A stretch of 64,000 nt of DNA, from assembly GCA_947650285.1 (NCBI GenBank), contig CANTFL010001403.1, forward strand, positions 248,001 to 312,000. Reading direction: 5' to 3'. Both the position numbers and the translations under genes were made by a program. Under the pieces are notes generated by a model. It made no database searches and had not been told where the DNA came from. It saw nothing but the letters and a program-made list of their open reading frames with translations. This stretch comes from Hyaloperonospora brassicae. Taxonomy: Eukaryota > Oomycota > Peronosporomycetes > Peronosporales > Peronosporaceae. Positions 43,696 to 56,145 of the stretch are shown here, one piece after another. The stretch's first letter is position 1; every line of letters starts with the position of its first letter.

Positions 43696-45523
43696 ATGAC
43701 GCCGCCTCCCGGTGCGAGTTTGAACCCATTTAAGACCGCGCTGAACAAGTTGGTGCACAAGAAAAAAGATGCAGCATCATCGGCTGCTGCTGGCGGTCTG
43801 ACCAGTGCTGCCACGTCGGGCTTTTTCCTGCGTGGACACAACAAGACGCACGTGCCGACAAAGGCGTCGGCGCTGCCGGGCTCGATCAAGCAAGTGAACA
43901 CGGGGCAGTTGCCGCCAGTCTGGGTGACGCCTGCACCAGCTCCACCGACGAGGTGCGTGGAGCGCTGGTTGTTGGTGCACTGTTGGGCAGTTGGAGACGG
44001 ATTGGTGACAGTGTGGTGACGTGGGGACAGGCAAAGCGTGGCGGTCGTTGCTGGCTCGGCGTCGTTGCAAGGGAAGAGTCCGTGCTTGTCGGGCGAGAGC
44101 GAGCGTGCTGATGGCGCGCTCGCGTCACTGAAGAAGCAGTGCTCGCCGCACAAGGACGAGCAGAAGCAGGGTCAGCATGAAAACAGGATGCAGGGAGGCA
44201 GCAGCAGCAGTAGCAGCACGGGTCTTGGCAATACCGACAGCACGGAAGAGAGTGTTGTTGTTGAACGCACGACGTCGGCGTCGTTATCACGCAATGCGTC
44301 TGGCAACCTTCGCGATCTGCAGTTTGAACGGTTGCTGGACAAGGAAGTTGTGGACCTGGACCAGCTTCGCAAACTCAGCTGGGGCGGCATTCCGACCAAG
44401 CATCGACCTACAGTCTGGCGTTTGTTGCTGGTGTGACGATTGCTGCGACAAAGATGTGATAAATGGCTGCCGTGGTCTGACGTGTCTGCCGTGTGTTGTG
44501 TTGTATGACTGCAGAGCTACATGCCGTCGAAAAAGGACCGACGTGCTGCCATGCTGGAGCGCAAGCGGCAAGAATACGCTGAGTTGCTGCAGCAGTATTA
44601 TTACATTCCAGACACGGATCGGGGAATGCGAGAGCAAACTACGCTACGCCAGATCCTCGTTGACATCCCACGCACTAATGCAGACGTGAAGCTGTTTCAG
44701 AATGAGCGCATCCACCAGGTGAGATGGTATTGACACCGGGAGACTGTCTAGCGATATCGTCATGACAGATTGCGTTTGTGATCTCGTGTGTTGATAGTGC
44801 ATGGAACGAGTTCTGTATATTTGGGCAATCCGGCACCCAGCGAGCGGATACGTGCAAGGAATCAACGACCTAATGACGCCGTTCTTGGTCGTATTTATCT
44901 CGGCTTTTATCGGTGAGTGGGTGTCCCGGATGAACAATGTCAAGCTTACACTAGCTCACTCTATTTTCCAATCCTTAGATGACCCACAGACGTGCGACTT
45001 GTCAAGAGTGGCGGACGAAAGCTTGCAAATTATTGAGGCGGACAGCTACTGGTGTTTGACGAAGCTGCTGGACGATATTCAGGACCACTATACTTTTGCA
45101 CAGCCGGGTCTGCAGCGCATGGTGCAACGCATGGAAGAGTTGGTCCATCGTTGTGACGCCGAATTGTTCGAGCATATCGTGGAGCGTGAAAACGTGCAGT
45201 TTGTTCAGTTTGCATTTCGCTGGATGAACTGTTTATTGATGCGCGAGCTACCACTGAATGGCATTGTGCGCATCTGGGATACGTATCTGTGCGAAGACTC
45301 GGGCTTTGAGAGCTTTCATGTGTACGTGTGCGCTGCGATTCTGATGACGTTTGGTGAGACGCTGAAGACGCTGGAGTTCCAGGATCTGGTACTGTTTCTG
45401 CAAAGTTTGCCGACAAAAGACTGGGTGGAGAATGAGATTGAGCCGTTGCTCTCGCGTGCGTTCATCTTACAGTCCTACTTTGCGGATGCCCCGAGCCACC
45501 TCAATTCGCAAGCTGCTCAATAG
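43696..45523 (+). CDS. TBC-domain Rab GTPase-activating protein, TBC1D22-like
   Basis: Five exons: 43696-43952, 44031-44430, 44515-44718, 44798-44912 and 44979-45523, all GT-AG; 506 aa. The N-terminal about 190 residues are disordered and Ser-rich. The TBC domain starts at FERLLDKEVVDLDQLRKLSWGGIP. The dual-finger residues are present: Arg in ILVDIPRTNADV (about 265) and Gln in GYVQGINDL (about 305). These insert into the Rab active site to speed GTP hydrolysis. The linker SYMPSKKDRRAAMLERKR and the C-terminal FRWMNCLLMRELPL / RIWDTYLCE match the TBC1D22 subfamily, which acts at the Golgi. The last intron is 66 nt without a stop, so retention would insert 22 residues in frame inside the domain. 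GT/TGTC repeats precede the start. Confidence 0.9.
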
Positions 45524-48500
45524 AAAGCTTGAAAACTAAGTTAGCCGATGTATATAAACCGTTCTCTGCTAGAGGACAGCAGCGCTCGATACAAGCTGTT
45601 CACTGATGGTGGCAGTGAGAAAGCAACATGTGACTGGAAGTGGTGGTCGACGCGAACGAATGAGAGACGATTGATTGTGCGCTCGAACGGCTGATAAAAG
45701 CATGCGGGGGGAGAGAAACATGCAAGCCAGACATACGCTTCACGTCCATCAAGCTCCGTATCCTGCGAATTGGATGTACGAAAGAATGAGGATACTATTG
45801 CCGCCGTCGTATCACGAGCTGCGACTCGCTTACCCGGTTGTCTGCCACGCAAACAGTTTTGCGTGATGGATGAAACAAAGTTCAATGCACGCATTTGCCT
45901 TTTCAAAACGATCGCTGACTCTGATCCTATGCTGCGCTCGCAGACGAGAGCATGGTAGTATAGTGATGGTGGAGCTGTTTGGCAAAGAGATGCTGGCAAA
46001 GGTAGTTGGCCACAAAGCTACACTTCAGACTTGTAGCCATTGTGCACGCGCAGTTGCCGTGTCGAGGTCGCGTGCAAGTGCCAGTGTTGGATGAAGAAAT
46101 ATGCTCGCGATACCTGATCGAACTGGGTACGTCTTGCTGGCATTTTGGAGGACTGCGTGCTGAAACGCATGTGGTGTGACTCGATAGTACGCGCAGATCC
46201 TCATCGACTCTCACCCGTGTTTGTATGAAAGATCGATACAAAACAGGCGTTGTGGCAAATGCTTCCAGCTACGTGACATACCAAGTACCAGATCAGCGGT
46301 GCTGGACGGACTACATGGAGACTACTCGGCATTTGAACACACGGTTGTCGGACCTGTCGCAGGTCATTCTGTCGGTCCGTACTTTGCTCTGACGTACGTC
46401 ATCTATCTACATCTGCGGTTTCTCTTGCAAGTTGTACAGTTGCGTTCGTTGCACGTGACCCTGAGGAATTGCCCGTCATTCTCAGCAGATAATGGTCCGT
46501 TATTCATTTGAAAAGTGCCTCATCTTCTTCACAAGGAGTACCTGGTCAGCTGGAACAGTATGCAGTAAGTGGTTTGATATGAATAGAAAGCCGCAAAGTA
46601 GCTGTTCAGTTAATTCGGATAATGCTGAGGCGATTGACGAAAGGCGCGGAGGGACGTGGTGGAGACTCACCGAGCAGTAGGAGTAAGCATGAAGTGGTTG
46701 CAAAGGTAGTAGATAAAGCGCTCGGCGACCGATCAACGGTTTTGCGAGGCTCTGAGCGATGCAGTGTGGACTATTTCAGACACTGAAGATGCCAAGAACG
46801 AAGTCAACCACCGGGCAATGCAATGGTACACGAAATAGACGTCGACAAAGCATAGCTACTCGACTGGGCTTTCAATTCTTATGTGATGAAGACACGTTGA
46901 GCTTTGAGTGAGCTCAAAAGCGACAACAAACTGGCAGAGCATAAGTTGTGAGGCTCCATGTATTACATGACGTGCCGGTGGCATAAGAACCGTCGAGCAA
47001 TTGCAGTAGTCGAGAACAAGACGACATAAGTCTTTTGCGGACACCGTTTTGTTTTGTGCGTTAGCCGAATCGGTTTGTTACTCTCGTGTGGGCGCAGCAG
47101 TGTCAGAGGACGTTTCGTCTTACCTCCTTTTGACGTCAATTGCAGACTTTGCCCGCGAACAAAGTAGGCTTTGCAGTGCGAAAGACAACAAAGGAGCATG
47201 TTCAGTTTGTGGACGCAACGACATCATCGGCACGCGCTAGTGAGACGGATCAAAACGCTTTCAAAGTAGCGACTCGTGTGTCCGAATGTCGTCACGACCC
47301 GTCAATGCCTAACGAGAAGCATCGTTCTTTCATCTTTTATCAACGCAGGCCAATGGAAGTGTGTTCGTTCCTACGTCTCAGCCTCATGCTTCGATCAGCG
47401 TATCGCCTCTATGTCATCTTCAAGGCATATTGGCGGAGTTGCAGGACACTGTTGATCGCGCCTCTGCGTGATGTGCCAAGACAATGTGGGCCTAGGAACA
47501 AGCTGCTTTCATCCATTGATGAGATGATCGAGCATCAAAACACACACATGTGCTCCCTCTTGTCGATCGGAAACGTATCTGCCCAGAGGACGGCTTGTGT
47601 CATCTTCCACCGAAAGTCCACACACGGAAGCCTTGTACGAGCTTTACGACTCGAGACAAGGAGAGCCCTTGCTCAGCAGTCACTTACAGCTGGAGGAGCC
47701 AGTAAATGAAAGGTATCTACAATACGCTGTACGCTGAGAGCACAAGCGATGCTACGACGTCTAAGAGCGACAACATGGAGCAAGATAGGAACGCACCCAG
47801 TATTCCAAACTGAGCAGCTCCAGAGCTTCTCTCTGTCCGTTGCTAGAAACAGAGCTGCGCAGGGATTATGCATTACATGACTTCAATCAATCTAGTGCCA
47901 ATACGTAGACGTGGCATGTACTGAGGTCCATCAGATCTGGTGAGAGGTATTGTCGCCACTGGGGTGGAGCCCTCGGTCGAAAGATGGTGTTATATTCCAA
48001 TCGTCACGTGGACCGCTCGAGATCGTCTACAAGACATAGCTACGAAACTGAGCGACGAAACAGAGCCACACAGTGAACTCAGACCGTCTGCCACAAACGC
48101 GCACAGCCAACCAAACCGGCAGAGTGGGGCGTAAAAAGCTCAGCGTAATTACGCTTACTGCTTGACCGACTAAACCCTCAAGTGCCTTTTATTGGCAGCG
48201 GGCCAAGTAAGTCCTCGTGCGTGGCAGGACCAATTATTACCTGTCTTTACATGGCTGACATGACGCTGTCGCTCACTGTGAGCTTAGCACATTGGCATGT
48301 TTGCAAGCGCAGTACATTACAAGGAGCTGCTACTGCACGTTGCTCAATCCAAAAAGGCGTACGCTATTGTCGCTGCATAGTGTGTGTGTAGGAAACATGA
48401 GGGACAAATGCTCGAAACATCGATACATGTCCATTGCACCGATTGTGCAATGTGGAACGATCGGGTGCCGTGTCTCCGGCCACCTTAAGCCATCATAGGT

Positions 48501-50110
48501 ACACGCATCGTGCTGCAGCGACCTACTACGACTATCGTGACTCCGATAGAACGAGAACGATGACAAGCGGTGTCAGAGACATCGTGGCTGCGTGTGCAAA
48601 CTTTTCATTCACGCCGAACGAGGCCTTCTGAGATGGATAAACAAACACGGCCGAATGCGTGTATGGTGCGTCCGAGCCGAACGTCGACGCCTGTTGCTCG
48701 CCACGCTATGCTGTTGTCCAAACACGTGCATCGTTTCTCGTTTTGGAAGGCAGTCTGAGAGCATCAATCATCAGAAAGTGTTAGCGGTCAACGCTACGCG
48801 ACGACGAGTAACTGCTTCGCACTGTCTGCTTCAATGTACAGCAAAAGTCATGCGATAGCAATCCCAAGCTCGTCATGGCTTGCAAGAGCGATCATGCGAA
48901 CGACGAGATGCGTTTGTCGGAATGACCAAAGAGTGATCACGCGAGCTCAGTGACGAATGTTGAGATTGCCAGACTTGCCTTCGTTCATCTCAAACGACTG
49001 GAACGCACCATTCATTCACCGTTAAAAAAGTGCTGGAAACTATGGTCGCTCCACTGTAAGCAATCGCCAGACCAAGTGGGATCGGGTCGCGCGGGCTGCC
49101 TTGCGCTTGGCACTGATCGATGATACGCACGATGATGTTGGCCAAGGTCAGAAAGAAAGTGTGGGGCGTTGCAGCGTAGTGTCGGGAAACTTTATTAGAC
49201 AGCAAATGCAGCGTGTGATGTAAGATGACTCACTACACGTCCAGGTGGTACATTGCAGCTTCCTCAGTATTGTTGCATGCCTAGTAAGATGGGAAAACTA
49301 AGTTGATGCTGGCAAGTGTGCTGCTGCCTAGGACCACAGCCATACATGCATCGTGATTTCGATTCACACGGTCTCCTTCCGCTATTGCAGAGTCATCTTC
49401 TCGTGGCCGACTTGATCCTGGAGTACTAGTTATGAAGGTGCTAGCTCTCTCTAGTCCCGTGCGTAGCGTGGGTAGAGAGCACATGCTCTTGGACTTGTTA
49501 TCGAAGAGGTGTGTATCGGCCGATGCCCTGTATTTCGAGTGCACTAAGTGACGTTGTGGTTGGCCTTTGTCGGTGGTCAGTCTACTACTCGTGCCTTCAA
49601 AGTTGGCATGATGGCTTTGAATATGCCGTGACGCGTTCAATTCGGTGAAGAGGTCTGCAGTACGGTAAGCTTTGTGGTAGAAACGTCTGGTGTCTACACT
49701 CACTGATCGACAAGCTACCGAGTATTCGCTTGCATGTTGCAGTCACGTTAAAGCCAAGACCATACCCACTTGTCTTCAGTGTATCCCCGTTTTCATTCCC
49801 GTCAATGCCACCTCGTTCCTCCTAGCCAGATCACTCTTTCTGCCTACCAGCTACCACATGCATGAGATCGCGCTAAACTAACGGTAAGCATAAAGTGTCC
49901 CAGTGCAGATTCGTCCATGGACATTCAGCAGCAACACGCGACACCGACGCAGCGCTGGCGTCTACTGCTACGGTACCGACGTACTGCATGGAGAAAAACA
50001 AGCACCTCTTTCGATTTTCTAATAGTGCCGTCTCGGTTTCGGTCGTGCTCAACCAAAACCCAAGCGCAGCTTCTCTGGTTGCTCAAGCGCCGTAGTGTCA
50101 CGTCCATCGT
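45524..50110. other. 4.6-kb gene-poor interval
   Basis: No intact gene. Between about 46.09 and 46.85 kb the plus strand has a chain of protein-like pieces broken by stops and shifts (for example ILEDCVLKRMWCDSIV, YQVPDQRCWTDYMETTRHL and DAVWTISDTEDAKNEVNHR), probably a decayed gene of unknown family. The rest shows only short random frames. No RNA gene is recognised. Confidence 0.45.
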
Positions 50111-53100
50111 CTACTGGTTCTTCTTGGCCCACTCGTCCAGACGCTGCTTGAGTTCGCGCGCGTGCATGCGACGGCCGACTAACTTGAGTACCTCGTCAAT
50201 GAGAATCACGGGCAGCGAAAACGCCAGCACCATCAGCCACTCGTTCCGGTCGAGAGGAATGACACTGAACGTGTTGGCCAGCACGTCCACGTACAGAATG
50301 ACAAAGTGCATGACGAACGATATCACCATGGCAATCATGAGGTACGGGTTCGACCACGGCGGCATCGTGATCAGGCTGCCGTCTTCAGATAGCGCGTTGA
50401 GAGCGTTAAACATCTCGATCGCCACCAACACCGAGAGCGAGAGCGTCGACGCCGTCTTCTTGCCGTCCGTGAAGTAGCGGCAAGGGTCCGACGAGAAGTC
50501 CATACCGTCAAAGTTGTTGACTGTAAAGTTCTCCCACTCGTGGCACTTGGTCCAGTGGGTCAGCTGGTCGTACGTGATCAGCGTGTGGCCATCGCCAGAC
50601 GCCTCGTAGTACATGTACCAGTACGCGAAAACACCGACGCAAGCGAAACCCACGTAGATGCCAACAACCATATACCGGAAGAAAACCCAGCCGGTGATCA
50701 GAGCATCGTCGGTGCGACGAGGCGGTTTCTTCATAATGTCAGCGTCGGGCGGATTGAAGCCAAGAGCCGTGGCCGGGGGGCCGTCCGTCACGAGGTTCAC
50801 CCACAAGAGCTGCACAGGAATGAGCCCCTCGGGCAGCCCGAGAGCGGCCGTCAAGAAGATCGCAGCCACCTCCCCAATGTTCGATGAGATCAGGTAGCGA
50901 ATGAACGCCTGCATGTTGTTGTAGATAGCACGGCCCTCCTCCACTGCGGCTACAATCGTGGCAAAATTGTCGTCAGCAAGCACCATGTCCGACGCCTCCT
51001 TTGCAACTTCCGTGCCCGTGATGCCCATCGCGATACCAATGTCAGCCTGCTTCAACGCAGGTGCGTCATTCACACCGTCACCTGTCATCGCCGTGACTTC
51101 GCCCAACTGCTTCAACATCTTGACGAGCTGCTGCTTGTGCTTCGGCTCCGTGCGGGAAAACACCATACCATAGCCACTCGACAAGTACTCGTTACGCCTT
51201 TCCATTGGAAGGGCAAAGAACTCGGCGCCCGTGAACGACCGCGTGCTCAGGTCGTCGCCTTCCTTGAGTACACCAATCTTGTAGCAAATGCTCTCGGCAG
51301 TCAGCTTGTTGTCACCCGTGATGCAGATAACGCGAATGCCTGCCGTCTGGCAAATCTCAATCATGGGCCTCACCTCCGGACGCGGGGGGTCCAGCATGCT
51401 GACAAGACCGATAAAGGTCAGACCCGACTCAATCGCAGCAAAGTTCTCCGTCTTCTCCAGCATCTTGTGGGCAGGGTGGTGGCGGTCACCGTCGTACGCG
51501 CCAAGCTCACCCAAGTCCTCCTTCTTTGCCAATGCGAGGCAACGAAGCGACTTGCGGGCAAGACTCGACACCTGCGCAAGCAGCACCTGGCGACCAGCAT
51601 CAGTCAACGGCTTCACACTCCCGTCGCCCAGCTCCACGTGAGTACAGCGGTCAATGAGGCCTTCCGGAGCGCCCTTCACAAGCAATAGATTCTGGTTCGA
51701 CGCCGACGAGCGGGTCGCGCGGTGCGCCACCGCACCAGACTTTGTGCACAGCACAGACATGGACTTGCGGTCGCGCGAGAACTCCAGGACAGCCAACTTT
51801 TTGTTTTGCTGCTCCATGTGCTCGTTGCAAAACTGAGCAGCCTTTTCAGGAGCAGAGGCGCGCAGTGACAGCATCTCTGCCTGCTTGACTGCATCGTGCG
51901 GGAACCCAATCTTCTCGACCAACACCTTCAGCGCAGCTTCCGTGGGCTCACCAACACGCACATACTTTCCGTCACAGTACTCGATCGCCGACTCGTTGCA
52001 CAACGAACACACCATCGCCAGCGACGACAGCGCGCTGAACCGATCCAACGGAGGGCCTTCGATCTTGCCCACCGGCGCGTACGTGTGCCCCTCGACGTCG
52101 TACGTCACGAGGTCCGTGTCCGACGTGCCAATGTGCGAAAACGTCACGCACGACATTTCGTTCGTCGTGAGCGTACCCGTCTTGTCCGAGCAAATGACCG
52201 TCGTGCAGCCGAGCGTCTCGACCGACGGCAGTTTCCGCACAATGGCATTCTTCTTGGCCATCTTGCGCGTGCCGAGCGCTAAACACGTAGTAATGACCGC
52301 CGGCAGCCCTTCTGGGATCGCTGCGACCGCGAGCGCGACGGCAATCTTAAAGTAGTAGATGCAGCCCTTGAACACCGAGCCGTAGATGGGGTCGAAAAAG
52401 TTCTTGTAGTTGATCGCCCACACGACAATGCAAATGACGGCAATGACCTTCGACAAGAGCTCGCCAAACTCGTCGAGTTTCTTCGACAGCGGCGTACCTT
52501 CGTCGTCCTTGGACGCTTCCTGCACGCTCTGCTGGATCTTGCCAATCTCCGTGGCCATGCCCACTTGCGTCACAATGCCCGTGCCCAGGCCATTCACGAC
52601 CACCGTCGCTGCAAACAGCATGTTGGTCTTAGCTTGGATCAAATTCTCCGTGTGCGGCGGCAGCGCGTCAATGCCCTTGTTCACCGACGTCGACTCGCCT
52701 GTCATCTGCGCCTGCTCGACGCGCAGCGCCGTTGTCTTCATCGACAGCAGCCGCACGTCGGCCGGCACTTTGTCGCCCACGCGGATCTCCACCACGTCGC
52801 CCGGCACGAGCTCGCGCGCCGGCAGCGTCAGCATTTCGCCGTCGCGCAGCACGCGCGCGTTCTCGGGCTGCAGATCCTTGAGCGCTTCGAGCGCCGCCTC
52901 GGCGTTCGACTCTTGCCACACGCCCACCATTGCGTTCAGCACGAGGATCACGACGATCACGAGTGGCTCGACAAACGCGCCAATGCCCTCGTCGCTCGCG
53001 CGCTGGCTGTCGTGCTCGAGCACCGCCAGCGCAAACGACACGACGGCCGCGCCCAGTAAGATCTTCACGAGCGCGTCGTCAAACTGCTCGAGCACGAGCT

Positions 53101-53281
53101 GCCACAGCGGCGTGTGCTCTTCTTTCGCGAGCTCGTTAAAGCCGTACGTGGCGCGCTGGGCGGCCACGGCAGCAGCGCTCAGCCCCGTGGCTTCCGTCAC
53201 GTCAAAGTGCTGCAGCACGGCCTCGGGCGGCTCGAGCTCGAAGCGGCGCGTCGCGGGCGGGGGAAGCGGCGCGTCCTTCAT
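50111..53281 (-). CDS. SERCA-type (P2A) Ca2+-transporting ATPase
   Basis: 1056 aa, intronless, from ATG 53281 (MKDAPLPPPATRR); an upstream in-frame ATG adds only nine residues. It shows every P-type landmark: an N-terminal cation-ATPase domain; actuator TGES (in QMTGEST, about 192); PEGLPAV in TM4 with the Ca2+-site Glu; phosphorylation loop CSDKTGTLTTNE (about 365); KGAPEG nucleotide site; TGDNKLTAE; and hinge MTGDGVNDAPALKQADIGIAM (about 730). TM5-6 residues NIGEVAAIF and NLVTDGPPATALGFNPPD are typical of SERCA. It pumps two Ca2+ per ATP into the ER. The C-terminus LDEWAKKNQ has a short basic end but no clear KKXX. Length and motifs favour SERCA over the Golgi SPCA or the calmodulin-regulated PMCA. 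Confidence 0.95.
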   Translation of the reverse strand: MKDAPLPPPATRRFELEPPEAVLQHFDVTEATGLSAAAVAAQRATYGFNELAKEEHTPLWQLVLEQFDDALVKILLGAAVVSFALAVLEHDSQRASDEGIGAFVEPLVIVVILVLNAMVGVWQESNAEAALEALKDLQPENARVLRDGEMLTLPARELVPGDVVEIRVGDKVPADVRLLSMKTTALRVEQAQMTGESTSVNKGIDALPPHTENLIQAKTNMLFAATVVVNGLGTGIVTQVGMATEIGKIQQSVQEASKDDEGTPLSKKLDEFGELLSKVIAVICIVVWAINYKNFFDPIYGSVFKGCIYYFKIAVALAVAAIPEGLPAVITTCLALGTRKMAKKNAIVRKLPSVETLGCTTVICSDKTGTLTTNEMSCVTFSHIGTSDTDLVTYDVEGHTYAPVGKIEGPPLDRFSALSSLAMVCSLCNESAIEYCDGKYVRVGEPTEAALKVLVEKIGFPHDAVKQAEMLSLRASAPEKAAQFCNEHMEQQNKKLAVLEFSRDRKSMSVLCTKSGAVAHRATRSSASNQNLLLVKGAPEGLIDRCTHVELGDGSVKPLTDAGRQVLLAQVSSLARKSLRCLALAKKEDLGELGAYDGDRHHPAHKMLEKTENFAAIESGLTFIGLVSMLDPPRPEVRPMIEICQTAGIRVICITGDNKLTAESICYKIGVLKEGDDLSTRSFTGAEFFALPMERRNEYLSSGYGMVFSRTEPKHKQQLVKMLKQLGEVTAMTGDGVNDAPALKQADIGIAMGITGTEVAKEASDMVLADDNFATIVAAVEEGRAIYNNMQAFIRYLISSNIGEVAAIFLTAALGLPEGLIPVQLLWVNLVTDGPPATALGFNPPDADIMKKPPRRTDDALITGWVFFRYMVVGIYVGFACVGVFAYWYMYYEASGDGHTLITYDQLTHWTKCHEWENFTVNNFDGMDFSSDPCRYFTDGKKTASTLSLSVLVAIEMFNALNALSEDGSLITMPPWSNPYLMIAMVISFVMHFVILYVDVLANTFSVIPLDRNEWLMVLAFSLPVILIDEVLKLVGRRMHARELKQRLDEWAKKNQ

Positions 53282-54951
53282 GGCGCGAGCGGAAGGGGTA
53301 CACAGCACAACGGGGCGCCAAACAGTCGCACGTGACGCGGTGCAAAGTGCGTTTCCGTCCGTCGGCTGCGCGTCGTCGGTCGAATTCCAAAGTGCCGCGT
53401 GGCAAACGTGCGGAAAAAAGCGAATTGCTGGCGGGCGACGTACTTAGTTCGAGAAGCCCGCGGGGGTGCGATCCCTCTGGAAAGCGATAGGGACACGATG
53501 GGGGGACGCACTAAGTTCGGTCGCACGGTCCCGAAAGAGGGGGGGGGGGGACAGGGGGGGTGGGTTTTTCATTCGCTGTCTTTTTTGTCTTTTTTTCTTG
53601 TTGTGGGTTGTGGTGGGTCGAAGTGGGTTGTTGTGGGTGGGTGGGAGTCTTTGTAGACGGAGGAGACTATGGCTCATGTGGCGACTCGTGTGAGGGACGA
53701 GTGGACCCACTGCGGGACGACACTGACTGTGAAACTGCTTTTGTCTGGTGCGGCGGAAGCTGAGTACAAGTGATGATGGGTTTTTTCGCTCGCGACGGTC
53801 GCGATGACCCGTTATTTCGGTAATGGCCGACTTTTTCTGTCGAGCCGTTACGGTCATGGGAAACTCGCTACGACCGACGTGGGTGACAGCGCTCATGCTG
53901 TCTAACGCCTTTGATGGCGCGCTCGATTTGTTGTGTGTCAACGAGACTTGAGACGTATGGGCAATATCGAGTGCACCAACGCGTTCACTGAAGTCGGGAT
54001 ACAACTTGCTAGAAACAGGTTTTGCAGCGCCTGTTTCGTCCAGCAGTTCTTCTTGTCAACAACGGTGGAAGCCGATACTACGATCGATCGCACAAGCGAA
54101 GCAGGAGCCGCACCTGGTAAAATGCCTCCCCCCCCTCTAGTCCCCTACTATTATTCGTACCACGTCATTGCGGCCATCGCATGACAAGATCTTTTCACTT
54201 GCTTATGGGTCGTGGCGGTGATTACGGAGCCAAAGACGCATGCGTAGGGCACGAAACGGACGACGGATCCCATAGTCGTAACGCCAAAACGGGCTGGAGC
54301 GACTGTAGCCCTAGTCCAGAAAAACGTCCATCTTACTACGGCAGTAGGAGTCTGCGAACAACCGCTCGCTCGCGTTCTTCAGTTTCTCGCTGCATTGTTG
54401 AGACGGCTCTGTCGTACGCAAAGTAAGTATCGGCACATTTTGGAGAGTCGCAGAGAAGAGAGGAACCGTTTCGTGTTTACGACGATCCTGAGTCACTCAC
54501 CTGAGAGACCACAATCGCGTCGCTATTGTCATTCGTTTTCGTCGCTTGACTGTTTTCTCCGCAACAAGCGAAAGCTTTCCATACAGTCCTACTGGCAACT
54601 TGTGCGTACACTGTGTCGGCGACAGGTACCCTCTATCATATCTGCCAAACACGGCATCCATAGCGTTGTAGATGAAGTAGCTATCGATTCGGATGTCAGT
54701 ACGTCGTCGAGAATGGTACGTGTTCTTGCTCAGCACGACAGAGTCGATGCGTACCGATCAAAACGCATCGACAACTTGGGGCACTGTCTCCCCCTCAAAG
54801 CTCCTCCTTCCTTGCCCAAGACGACGCAACTGCCCAACGAGGAATCGGCAACTGCCGACAGCATTGCTTTCCATCCCAAGACTCGCTCGAGGCAGCAATA
54901 TAGTCGCTTCTTCACGCTTGTCTGGGTCGACGATGCCCACACAGGTCGGCT
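53282..54951. other. SERCA upstream region and gap
   Basis: No gene. A G-rich stretch at 53539-53564 (runs of 12, 7 and 3 G) could fold as a quadruplex about 260 bp upstream of SERCA. The longer frames at the right end run antisense to the COMM-domain gene or its 3' flank. Confidence 0.55.
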
Positions 54952-55850
54952 CTACGACGGCGGTCCCGTCATCAGCTTCTCCACCTCAGTAGCACTCTCC
55001 TGGATGCGGTACACGAGCACCCGGAGCTCTTCCACGGAGCACGTAAACACGACCGTCTGGAGTCCTCCGCCACCAACAGGACGAGGCGACTGCACATGCA
55101 GCTGCACAACGTACAGTGGTTCATGGACACTTCCAGCCCCACTCGAATGCAGCACGTGGTCCAGTCGCCACGACACGTCCACGACTTGAGCAAAGTCAAA
55201 GTCTGCTCGACAGCGCAACATCAGCAACACCATCATCCAGTCAGTGAACCTCGGGCTGGTCCGATACCATCAACACGCCATCAACCAACAGCCGCGTCAA
55301 TGTGGCCCACGTACTGGTACTGTCGAGCACGCGTCGCAGTCTCGAGACAGCGGCAGGTATAACTAACAGGAGCTTCTTCTGCAGTGCTTTATCGTTCACC
55401 CCAAGAGCTTCAAGTTGTTGTTGCTGCCTGTACACAAAACGAGAGAGGAGACAGAGAGCAGAAGAGAACAGCACGACGTGTGCTGCTGTGAGCTCTACAG
55501 TCCGAGTATTTTTCCACACCGATTCGCTGCTGTTCCTTCATCTCGTACCGCTGTTCAACAGGCGATCGCTCGTCTCCTTCTTTAGCACATGCAGCAATGA
55601 TCGCACACATAGCTGCCAGAGCTTCGTCGTCGTCGTGGCCGCTGTCAAGGGGCTGGTCGACAATCTGTTGGCTGTTGGGGGTATAGGATCGCTCTGGTGT
55701 TAGCTCAACGACTGCAGCGTCGACCAGAGCCTCCAGCGACGACGCGGATCGAGACGAGAGCCGCGCGAGACTCGAACGAGATGCCACCGACGCAGTAGAG
55801 ACCACGACGCACGAGTCGAAGCGGTCGCGGGGTAAGCCGGTGCTGGTCAT
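54952..55850 (-). CDS. COMM-domain protein (COMMD family)
   Basis: Three exons read downward: 55850-55549, 55427-55315 and 55202-54952; donors GTACGA and GTACGT; phases 2 and 1; 221 aa. The second splice joins VLDSTN to FDFAQVVDVSWRLDHVL, which restores the start of the COMM domain; unspliced reading ends in a stop. The C-terminal domain (PLYVVQLHVQ, TVVFTCSVEELRVLVYRIQESATEVEKL) has the family's strand pair and last helix. COMMD proteins form the Commander complex with CCDC22/CCDC93 and act in endosomal recycling and NF-kB control in animals. The N-terminal half is Ser-rich, then helical (DEALAAMCAIIAACAKE). Which COMMD it matches is unclear. Confidence 0.85.
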
Positions 55851-56145
55851 GGGATCAGTCGATGAGTCTGTGTGTGTGTAAGTAAGTGTATGTGTATCTA
55901 CAAAGCAGAGACGTCAATCACACAGGCATTGATAAGTAGCAAAAGGGCTTATTCACGTCTTGCATCAAAGCAGCCACACTGCTATCGCATGACTGCAGCC
56001 AAGCAGACCCTTTCGACACCAAACTCTCGGTCTCTCGGTCTCTCGGTCTCTCTCTCGGTCTCTCGGTCTCTCTCTCAGTCTTTCTTGGTCTCTCTCGGTC
56101 TCTATTTCGTGGCCCACCAACCAACCAACCGTCGAAGCGAATGCA

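Noticed and set aside
47140..47709. 189-codon plus-strand frame
   Set aside because: No domain, no conserved-looking pattern, isolated in a gene-poor stretch.
54395..55189. 264-codon plus-strand frame
   Set aside because: Overlaps the COMM-domain exon on the other strand, which has clear homology and splice sites; this frame has no domain.
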